Source: Flavobacteriales bacterium (GTDB lineage Bacteria > Bacteroidota > Bacteroidia > DT-38). From it: a stretch of 21,547 nt of DNA. The notes below the pieces were generated by a model. The model did no database searches. It had not been told where the DNA came from and saw only the letters and a list, made by a program, of their open reading frames with translations. This document shows, piece by piece, positions 15,353 through 21,547 of this stretch. Position 1 is the first letter of the stretch. Each line of letters begins with the position of its first letter. The position numbers and the translations under genes were made by a program. The stretch lies in assembly GCA_013214975.1 (NCBI GenBank), contig JABSPR010000013.1, positions 1 through 21,547 of the forward strand. The letters run 5' to 3'.

Positions 15353-16739
15353 ATATCTAATTCCAGTACTTCTAATCTTATTGGGAATTAATTTCAACTC
15401 GTCGGCCCAGAATGTTACAATTAAGGGCAAGGCAGAAAGTTATAAAGGACAATTTATTTCGATAGTTCAAAAGAAAGATTATATATCGGGATTAGAAGAA
15501 ATTAGCTCAAAAAGTCTAATTGACGAAAACGGAAATTTCGAAGTTGCATTTGACACAGAACACACAATAAAATGTGCACTTAGAATAGGTAGCGTAAACG
15601 CAAATATTTATATATCACCAGATAGAACTTATATAGTTTCATTCCCAGAAACACCAAAAACCACTCCTAAAACATTAAGCAATTCAGCTTTCGTATCGCT
15701 ATTAATAGACAACGGGACTGACGATGATTTAAATTCTCTTATTAGCGATTTTAATATTTTTCGGGATGATTTCATTGACGATAATTACGGTCTATTCATG
15801 AGGGGTGCATATCGGATTTTAAAAACGAAAGTGGATTCCTTTAAAATTAATGCCAATGAAAAGTTTGGAGGCAAAGGGAATGCCTACTTCAAAGTATATT
15901 TAAAATACAGCATTGGAGAAATCGAAATAGCTCGAGGGAAGAGCAAGCAAGATTTGTATGATGAGTACGTGAAGCCACATGCGATATCCTTTTACAACAA
16001 TCAATACATGAATTTTTTTAGCCAGTATTATGGTAAAAGAATGGGATCTATCGCTTTATACAATTCAAATTTTGTCGACGCTATTAATATTGATGAAAGT
16101 TTAGAAAAAATAAATGAAGTACTGGCTGGAGAATTAGGTTATAACACACCTAAGCTAAGAGAAGCAGCTATATTATTCGGATTATTCGAGAACCGAAATA
16201 GCCCTGTACTATTAAAAAACGGCATCCTGAAAATACTAAACCAAATTGCAGACCATGGGTTATCTGAGACGCATAAAGAAATTGCGCGGAATATAATTAT
16301 CGGTATTAAAAAGAACATGGTAGGATCTCCAGCTCATGCTTTCGACTTATTGGACGAAAACGGGAACATGGTTTCTCTTAGCGATTTCAAAGGTAAATAC
16401 GTCTATATTGATTTCTGGGCCACTTGGTGTGTACCCTGTTTAAGAGAAATGAAAATGATGAAAAGTCTGGAAGAGAAGTATGGTGATCGAATTGAATTTA
16501 TTAGCATTTCCATCGATAAAGACTATGATGTAATGAAGAAGTTCTTGGGTGAAAATAAATATGACTGGACGTTCCTTCATATGGGGAATTCGGAGTCGTT
16601 AAAAAACAAGTACGCCGTAATGTCTATTCCTATCTACTACTTAATCGACCCTTACGGAAAGTTTATTCGCTCTCCTGCAAAAAGGCCAAGTGCAAACATT
16701 CAAGTTTTGTTTGATAATTTACTAGAGGGAGGAGACTAA
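15345..16739 (+). CDS. TlpA-family thiol:disulfide oxidoreductase with N-terminal DUF4369-like domain
   Basis: The 464-residue product has a signal peptide (MFKYLIPVLLILLGINFNSSA) with likely cleavage after Ala21, so it is exported. Residues about 24-110 form a DUF4369-like beta domain (VTIKGKAESYKGQFISIVQ...LIDENGNFEVAFDTE). A helical middle region follows (about 125-315). The C-terminal thioredoxin fold (about 325-464) has the redox motif WCVPC (Cys362, Cys365), preceded by YIDFWATW and with a cis-proline region AVMSIPIYYLID. Proteins of this layout are abundant in Bacteroidota and are thought to handle periplasmic disulfides, with no specific client known. The start ATG overlaps the coaD end (ATGTTTAA), indicating coupling. 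The 3' end overlaps the convergent nudix gene by 4 bp. Confidence 0.9.
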   Translation: MFKYLIPVLLILLGINFNSSAQNVTIKGKAESYKGQFISIVQKKDYISGLEEISSKSLIDENGNFEVAFDTEHTIKCALRIGSVNANIYISPDRTYIVSFPETPKTTPKTLSNSAFVSLLIDNGTDDDLNSLISDFNIFRDDFIDDNYGLFMRGAYRILKTKVDSFKINANEKFGGKGNAYFKVYLKYSIGEIEIARGKSKQDLYDEYVKPHAISFYNNQYMNFFSQYYGKRMGSIALYNSNFVDAINIDESLEKINEVLAGELGYNTPKLREAAILFGLFENRNSPVLLKNGILKILNQIADHGLSETHKEIARNIIIGIKKNMVGSPAHAFDLLDENGNMVSLSDFKGKYVYIDFWATWCVPCLREMKMMKSLEEKYGDRIEFISISIDKDYDVMKKFLGENKYDWTFLHMGNSESLKNKYAVMSIPIYYLIDPYGKFIRSPAKRPSANIQVLFDNLLEGGD

Positions 16740-17338
16740 CTCAGTAAATCCTTAATAGAAGGATAAGTATCCTTAATCACTTCAGCAATACCGTCCTTAG
16801 GAATCCATTTTACTTCAGTAATACCTTCTTCTTGTTGAGGAATAAGTTCATCCTCTTGGCTACATTCCATTGCATACCAATATGTGTACTTTAAAATCGG
16901 CACGCCCTCTAAAACATATGTATGACGAGTTATCCCGGCTTCCATTATAATCTTAAGATCTGTAATACCACATTCTTCTTGCACTTCTCTCACAGCACAT
17001 TCTGTAATATTTTCACCCACTTCTAATTTACCTTTCGGTAAATCCCATTTGCCTAAACGGTGAATAAATAGCATCTCTTTTTTATCATTGTGCACAACTC
17101 CTCCAGCAGCGTCGATCCGAACGAATAAAGATTCGAAATCCTTAATTAGCTCTTTCACATTCTCATTCAAGATAATCACAGCACTATCTCCCGTCTCCTC
17201 AGAAACTATTTCCTCATAGAGAAATTTCAACTCCTCCTTAGCGTCACAACTATAGCACAGGTAATCGCCGGTAAACACTTCTAAGCCGTCTATATCCGTT
17301 AAAAAAACTGATCGATCGTTGATAAAAACTTTATACAT
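16736..17338 (-). CDS. NUDIX hydrolase
   Basis: The 200-residue product carries a perfect Nudix box (G-x5-E-x7-REVQEECGI) at residues 103-125, the Mg2+-binding catalytic motif for cleaving nucleoside-diphosphate-linked substrates. It is preceded by AAGGVVHNDKKEMLFIHRLGKWDLPKGKLE, as in Ap4A/NDP-hydrolase-like members. The N-terminal 70 residues (MYKVFINDRSVFLTD...VIILNENVKELIKDFESLF) form an extra domain that I associate with Bacteroidota nudix proteins located beside pyrE. The substrate cannot be told from sequence. The start ATG lies only 7 bp from the pyrE ATG on the other strand. The stop overlaps the TlpA-like stop by 4 bp. Confidence 0.93.
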   Translation of the reverse strand: MYKVFINDRSVFLTDIDGLEVFTGDYLCYSCDAKEELKFLYEEIVSEETGDSAVIILNENVKELIKDFESLFVRIDAAGGVVHNDKKEMLFIHRLGKWDLPKGKLEVGENITECAVREVQEECGITDLKIIMEAGITRHTYVLEGVPILKYTYWYAMECSQEDELIPQQEEGITEVKWIPKDGIAEVIKDTYPSIKDLLS

Positions 17339-17345
17339 TTACGTT

Positions 17346-17990
17346 ATGTCGAATGCTGAACAAAGAGCCCAAAAAGTGGCTGCCTACCTATTGCAAATAA
17401 AAGCAATAAAAGTCAATAGTGAAAACCCATTTATTTGGGCTTCGGGATGGAAATCTCCAATTTATTGTGACAACAGAAAAGTCCTCTCCTATCCAGAGAT
17501 CAGAGAGTATATGACACAATGCTTCGTCGACGAAATCAACGAATCTTTTGAAAAACCAGATGTAATTGCTGGTGTTGCAACTGGAGGAATTGCTTTAGGT
17601 GTACTAGTAGCTGATGTATTAAATCTTCCTTTTGTCTACGTAAGGGCAAAATCTAAAGGCCATGGATTACAAAATATGGTTGAAGGTGAACTAAAAGAAG
17701 GACAAAAAGTATTAGTAGTAGAAGATTTGATTTCTACAGGAATGAGTAGTCTAAACGCTGTAGACGCTTTGCGTGAAGCCAAAGCTGAAATTATTGGGAT
17801 GACGGCAATCTTTACATATGGCTTTCAAATTGCCAAAGATAATTTTACCAAATCAGATGTAGAATTAAAAGTTTTATCAAATTACAAAGTACTTATCGAA
17901 GAAGCCGCTAATCTTGGGTATGTCTCGTCAGGGAATACTGAATCATTGCAAGAATGGCGAGAGGATCCATCAAACTGGTCGCCATCATAA
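17346..17990 (+). CDS. pyrE: Orotate phosphoribosyltransferase
   Basis: PyrE joins orotate and PRPP to make orotidine 5'-phosphate in pyrimidine synthesis. The product from the ATG at 17346 is 214 residues, matching E. coli PyrE (213). It shows the PRPP-binding motif VLVVEDLISTGMS (122-134), the flexible-loop segment KSKGHG (102-107), and the N-terminal FIWASGWKSPIYCDNRKVLSYP. An in-frame TTG at 17319 would run into the nudix coding region and is rejected. Any promoter must sit within the start of the nudix gene; TACATTTA (17334-17341) is an imperfect -7 match. The stop is 4 bp from the convergent birA stop. Confidence 0.97.
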   Translation: MSNAEQRAQKVAAYLLQIKAIKVNSENPFIWASGWKSPIYCDNRKVLSYPEIREYMTQCFVDEINESFEKPDVIAGVATGGIALGVLVADVLNLPFVYVRAKSKGHGLQNMVEGELKEGQKVLVVEDLISTGMSSLNAVDALREAKAEIIGMTAIFTYGFQIAKDNFTKSDVELKVLSNYKVLIEEAANLGYVSSGNTESLQEWREDPSNWSPS

Positions 17991-17994
17991 GACA

Positions 17995-18741
17995 TTAAAT
18001 TTGGTACTCCACTTCCTTTAAGTCACATAGAAACATTTCCTCTGTATTGGATTGAAGAATTAGCTTTCCTATTGGATCTACTCCTAATATTTTAGCTATG
18101 TATACTTTCCCAAGAATTACATATTCATGGAAAGTATTTTTTCGATATAATAAAGACTCATACTGTTCTTCTATTTCACTCTTATTCTTTCCTTTCAGCT
18201 TAGCATATTGCGTTTCTAAACTCCTACAAAGGGAAGAAATACAAGTATCAATATTTATTGATCTACCTGTAATATTAAAAACAGATGTAGGGTTTCGTAA
18301 TGATGAATCGAATTCCGTTTGATTAATATTTATTCCTAATCCCAATACTGATGAGCTTACATTTTTACCCGATACTTTACTTTCAATTAATATCCCTGCT
18401 ATCTTTCCGTCACCAACATATATATCATTTGGCCACTTAATGCTTACATCCATGTCAACTAAGTCTTTAATAAAATCAACCAAACCGATAGAAATAAGTT
18501 TATTTAAGAAAAAATGGTCAGAAATATCGATGTTAGGGTAAACAAGTATGCTAAGTGTTATATTTTTCAGAGGTTCTGAAACCCATATATTATGGCGTTG
18601 TCCTCTCCCCTTGGTCTGATCTTGAGCGACAACGACCAAGCCTTCGTTAACAGATTCTTTTTCCGCTAATTCCAAGAGGTAACTATTAGTTGAGTAAACA
18701 GTATCCAGATGAAGGATCTCACTACCGATTGTAATACTCAT
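17995..18741 (-). CDS. birA: Biotin--[acetyl-CoA-carboxylase] ligase, monofunctional
   Basis: The enzyme activates biotin as biotinyl-5'-AMP and transfers it to the carrier lysine of biotin-dependent carboxylases. The 248-residue product starts directly in the catalytic domain: STNSYLLELAEKE, the adenylate-binding loop GRGQRHNIW (45-53, equivalent to GRGRRGRxW), KWPNDIYV (102-109) and GKIAGILIE (112-120). A short SH3-like C-terminal domain follows. The N-terminal winged-helix DNA-binding domain of E. coli BirA is absent, so it should not act as a repressor. The replacement of the usual GRGRRGR by GRGQRHN is a mild variation common in Bacteroidota. It diverges from rsfS with a 37-bp gap. Confidence 0.93.
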   Translation of the reverse strand: MSITIGSEILHLDTVYSTNSYLLELAEKESVNEGLVVVAQDQTKGRGQRHNIWVSEPLKNITLSILVYPNIDISDHFFLNKLISIGLVDFIKDLVDMDVSIKWPNDIYVGDGKIAGILIESKVSGKNVSSSVLGLGININQTEFDSSLRNPTSVFNITGRSINIDTCISSLCRSLETQYAKLKGKNKSEIEEQYESLLYRKNTFHEYVILGKVYIAKILGVDPIGKLILQSNTEEMFLCDLKEVEYQI

Positions 18742-18778
18742 TGAGAAAGATTAGTTAAATTAGATGTTTATTTAAAAT

Positions 18779-19147
18779 ATGGCCACGACCAAACCGTCTA
18801 CAAGTGCAAAGAAATTAATTAATGCCATAATATCAGGCATGCAAGAGAAAAAAGCAGAAGAGATTGTTTCAATGAACTTATTAAAATTAAATAATTCTGT
18901 TTGCGACTATTTTATCATCTGTCATGGGAATTCAAACACACAAGTAAATGCCATTGCAGATTCTGTTGAAGAAGAAGTTAGGAAAAATACAGGCGAAAAA
19001 GCATGGCAAAAAGAAGGTACAGGAAACTCGGAGTGGGTTTTATTAGATTACGTTAACATTGTAGTACATATTTTTCAAAAAGAAACTAGAACATTTTACA
19101 ATATTGAGGATCTTTGGGCAGATGCGCTTATAACTCAAATCGAATAA
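18779..19147 (+). CDS. rsfS: Ribosome silencing factor RsfS
   Basis: RsfS binds L14 on the 50S subunit and blocks subunit joining under poor nutrition. The 122-residue product has the DUF143/Iojap fold features: LINAIISGMQEKKAEEIVSMNLLKLNNSVCDYFIICHGNSNTQVNAIADSVEEEV, then WVLLDYVNIVVHIFQKETRTFYNIEDLWADA, which is the family hallmark. The N-terminus (MATTKPSTSAKK) is short and polar. It precedes ftsH by 65 bp on the same strand, with no terminator between, so rsfS-ftsH-cdsA is probably one transcript. The birA / rsfS-ftsH order is one I recognise from Flavobacteriales. Confidence 0.96.
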   Translation: MATTKPSTSAKKLINAIISGMQEKKAEEIVSMNLLKLNNSVCDYFIICHGNSNTQVNAIADSVEEEVRKNTGEKAWQKEGTGNSEWVLLDYVNIVVHIFQKETRTFYNIEDLWADALITQIE

Positions 19148-19212
19148 CTTAAACGCAAATTTCATTTAGGTTCTAATTCGACACCCGCTATTACCTAAGA
19201 TAAAAAAACAAG

Positions 19213-21318
19213 ATGACTGACAAAAAAGACACTAAAAACAAAAAGACCAATCTCAAGAAAGGTCCAGTTAGAAAAAAGAAAGACAATAAACCATTTAATT
19301 TCTATTGGATCTACTTAGCGGTTGCTTTGCTCTTCCTTGTACTCAATTTTGTTGGCTGGAGTGTTCAAATCAAAGAAATAAATTTCCAAGAATTTAAACG
19401 AAACATGCTAGATAGACAGCATGTTGAGAAAATAGTAATTGTAAATAAAGAACATGCCGAAGTATATATTCTGAGCGACAAATTATCAGATACTCAATAT
19501 GACGACATTAATAATGGTAAGAATTCTGCTCGAGGCCCGCATTATAAAATAATGATAGGCTCTCCAGAGATATTCCAAAAAAAACTTGATAATGCCCAAG
19601 AAAGTTTTAGTCCAGAGGACCAAATTGACATAAGTTATGAAACCAAGAAAGATTGGGGTGGAGATATTATAAGCTGGCTACTTCCTATATTAATCATGGT
19701 AGGAATCTGGATTTTTATCATGAAACGAATTGGTGGATCAGGTGGTGGTGGTCAGATTTTCAATATTGGAAAATCCAAAGCAACTCTGTTCGATAAAGAC
19801 ACTAACGTTAACATTACTTTCACGGATGTTGCGGGCTTAGATGAAGCAAAAATTGAAGTTAAAGAAATTGTTGACTTTCTTAAACACCCTAAGAAATACA
19901 CTGATCTTGGTGCTAAAATTCCCAAAGGAGCTCTTTTAGTTGGACCTCCAGGTACAGGAAAAACATTACTAGCAAAAGCCGTGGCGGGTGAGGCACAAGT
20001 CCCTTTCTTTTCTTTATCTGGATCTGACTTTGTTGAGATGTTTGTTGGTGTAGGTGCTTCAAGAGTACGCGATCTCTTCAAACAAGCTAAAGAAAAATCA
20101 CCATCAATAATATTCATTGATGAGATAGATGCTATTGGTAGAGCTCGTGGTAAAAACGCAGCGCAAGGGGCAAATGATGAACGGGAAAACACCTTGAATC
20201 AACTCTTAACCGAAATGGATGGATTTGGCACCAATACTGGTGTGATCATTATTGCCGCAACAAACAGGGCAGATATATTAGATTCAGCCTTACTTAGAGC
20301 AGGACGATTTGATCGCCAGATACATGTTGACATGCCTGACCTTAATGAGCGTCAAGAAATATTTAATGTACATCTTAAGCCATTAAAACTGGATAAAAAA
20401 TTAGACGTTGAACTTTTGAGTCGACAAACACCTGGCTTTTCGGGTGCAGATATCGCAAATATTTGCAATGAAGCAGCATTAATTGCCGCAAGAAAAAACA
20501 AAAAGAAAGTAGAAAAAGAAGATTTTTCTGATGCCGTTGATCGGATTATTGGTGGGTTGGAAAAGAAAAACAAAATCATTACCCCTGCAGAGAAAAAAGT
20601 TATTGCATACCATGAGGCCGGTCATGCTTCTGTAAGCTGGTTACTAGAGCATGCACATCCACTGGTAAAGGTTACTATTGTGCCAAGAGGGCAATCTCTT
20701 GGAGCAGCTTGGTACTTACCGGATGAAAGGCAAATTACAACCACGGCTCAAATGGAAGACGAAATTTGCGCTGCGCTTGGAGGAAGAGCTGCTGAACAAG
20801 TGATTTTCAATCAAATCAGCACTGGTGCGCTCAGTGATCTAGAAAAGATAACCAAACAGTCTTATGCGATGGTAAGTGTATATGGGTTAAACGACAAAAT
20901 TGGAAATGTAAGTTTTTATGACTCTAGCGGAAGTAGTGAATACTCTTTCAGTAAACCATATAGCGAGCAAACCGCACAAATAATAGATGAAGAAGTAAGT
21001 CTATTTGTGGAGAAAAATTATGAGAGGACACTTGATCTACTAGAGAAGAACAAAGACAAATTAATCGCATTAGCAACTGTGTTACTTGAAAAAGAAGTGA
21101 TTTACAAAGAAGATCTGGAAAAAGTATTCGGACAAAGACCGTGGGCAGAAGAAAACCGACTTTCTGGCTCTAAAAAAGTATCCAAAGCGAAAGCTAAAAA
21201 GAAAGAATCTACATCTGAAGAAAAAACACCTGAAGGAAATACTGACGAAAAAGAAAGTAGTGAGGAACAAGGAATCGAATCTCCAAAGGAAATAACTAAC
21301 GAATCCGAAGAAGCCTAG
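19213..21318 (+). CDS. ftsH: ATP-dependent zinc metalloprotease FtsH
   Basis: FtsH is the membrane-anchored AAA+ protease that removes damaged membrane proteins and regulators. The 701-residue product has a Lys-rich N-terminus and membrane segments at about 31-49 and 151-170, with a periplasmic loop between them. A Gly-rich linker (GGSGGGG) comes next. Walker A GPPGTGKT is at 244-251, then Walker B IIFIDEIDAIG and the second region of homology ATNRADILDSALLRAGRFDRQ. The zinc site HEAGH is at 467-471, with the downstream acidic ligand in GALSDLEK. It is longer than E. coli FtsH (644) because of a C-terminal tail of about 45 residues, first Lys-rich (KKVSKAKAKKKE) and then strongly acidic. It lies between rsfS and cdsA on the same strand. 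Confidence 0.98.
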   Translation: MTDKKDTKNKKTNLKKGPVRKKKDNKPFNFYWIYLAVALLFLVLNFVGWSVQIKEINFQEFKRNMLDRQHVEKIVIVNKEHAEVYILSDKLSDTQYDDINNGKNSARGPHYKIMIGSPEIFQKKLDNAQESFSPEDQIDISYETKKDWGGDIISWLLPILIMVGIWIFIMKRIGGSGGGGQIFNIGKSKATLFDKDTNVNITFTDVAGLDEAKIEVKEIVDFLKHPKKYTDLGAKIPKGALLVGPPGTGKTLLAKAVAGEAQVPFFSLSGSDFVEMFVGVGASRVRDLFKQAKEKSPSIIFIDEIDAIGRARGKNAAQGANDERENTLNQLLTEMDGFGTNTGVIIIAATNRADILDSALLRAGRFDRQIHVDMPDLNERQEIFNVHLKPLKLDKKLDVELLSRQTPGFSGADIANICNEAALIAARKNKKKVEKEDFSDAVDRIIGGLEKKNKIITPAEKKVIAYHEAGHASVSWLLEHAHPLVKVTIVPRGQSLGAAWYLPDERQITTTAQMEDEICAALGGRAAEQVIFNQISTGALSDLEKITKQSYAMVSVYGLNDKIGNVSFYDSSGSSEYSFSKPYSEQTAQIIDEEVSLFVEKNYERTLDLLEKNKDKLIALATVLLEKEVIYKEDLEKVFGQRPWAEENRLSGSKKVSKAKAKKKESTSEEKTPEGNTDEKESSEEQGIESPKEITNESEEA

Positions 21319-21372
21319 AATTACTCTTTTGTGAGATAATTACTAAATTCAAAGCGACGTAATTAGTACACT

Positions 21373-21547
21373 TTGACGGAATTCATAAAAAGAAGTCTTA
21401 CAGGACTTATATTCATTACAACTGTAGTTGGTTGTATTGCATGGAATAAATATTCATTCCTTGCTCTGTTTCTTATTGTTATGATTGTTGGCTTAGTTGA
21501 GTTTAACAAATTCATAAGCACATATAACGAAGAAAGAAAAAGAAATT
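21373..21547 (+). CDS. cdsA: Phosphatidate cytidylyltransferase (partial, C-terminus off right edge)
   Basis: The frame from a TTG at 21373 gives TEFIKRSLTGLIFITTVVGCIAWNKYSFLALFLIVMIVGLVEFNKFISTYNEERKRN before the window ends (58 codons). The pattern of a short basic start with K-R-S-x-T-G, two hydrophobic helices and an EF-x-KF segment is the usual CdsA N-terminus. CdsA makes CDP-diacylglycerol for phospholipid synthesis in the inner membrane. An in-frame stop at 21364-21366 and no ATG before residue 37 leave TTG as the only reasonable start. It is 54 bp after ftsH. I recall that many Flavobacteriia have a LUD-domain gene between ftsH and cdsA; none is here. The call is from the N-terminus only. 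Confidence 0.8.
   Translation, partial: MTEFIKRSLTGLIFITTVVGCIAWNKYSFLALFLIVMIVGLVEFNKFISTYNEERKRN

Noticed and set aside
17319..17345. Upstream TTG start for pyrE adding nine residues.
   Set aside because: It would extend into the divergent nudix coding sequence, and MSNAEQRAQK from the ATG at 17346 fits normal PyrE length.
19752..20192. A 146-codon open frame on the minus strand inside ftsH.
   Set aside because: It lies opposite the most conserved AAA+ portion of ftsH. Its product has no domain pattern and looks like a reverse-frame shadow.

Overview
The window reads as ordinary chromosomal housekeeping DNA from a member of the Bacteroidota, most likely a Flavobacteriales-type bacterium. 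The evidence is its AT-rich composition, Bacteroidota-style promoters (TAnnTTTG, once paired with an upstream TTTG), few recognisable Shine-Dalgarno sites, and gene neighbourhoods I associate with that group: DUF3822-rsmD-coaD-TlpA/DUF4369, nudix/pyrE, and birA/rsfS-ftsH-cdsA. I see no tRNA, rRNA, CRISPR array, insertion sequence, phage or plasmid gene.

Layout. (1) 1-373 (-) is the start of an EI24/CysZ-like membrane protein running off the left edge, divergent from purB (454-1794). (2) 1911-2474 (+) is an unrecognised soluble protein. It converges on a UMF1-family MFS transporter (2471-3751, -), which overlaps a beta-barrel protein gene (3741-4352, -). (3) A second, separately terminated beta-barrel gene (4488-5066, -) is followed by acnB (5292-8063, -). 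(4) The ribosomal protein operon rpsF-rpsR-rplI (9290 down to 8159, -) has a good Bacteroidota promoter and a strong terminator. (5) dnaX (9511-11283) is followed by an NADP-type icd (11544-12818). (6) A tightly overlapped run at 12922-16739 encodes a membrane-anchored pilin-like protein, DUF3822, RsmD, CoaD and a periplasmic TlpA-like thioredoxin. (7) A nudix hydrolase (-) and pyrE (+) diverge across 7 bp. pyrE converges on birA (-), and birA diverges from rsfS-ftsH-cdsA, with cdsA cut by the right edge.

The genes serve central metabolism (AcnB and Icd are consecutive TCA-cycle steps; PurB and PyrE make nucleotides; CoaD makes CoA; BirA attaches biotin), translation (S6, S18, L9, RsmD, RsfS), replication (DnaX), and envelope functions (FtsH, CdsA, TlpA, two barrels, two transporters or membrane proteins).

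I did not find a clearly new biological system. The best second looks are: an in-frame A10 run in dnaX exactly where a short gamma form would end, with stops close by in both other frames; the uncharacterised pilin-like/DUF3822 pair fused by overlap to rsmD; extreme compaction at convergent gene ends; and a 13-bp direct repeat in the dnaX-icd gap.
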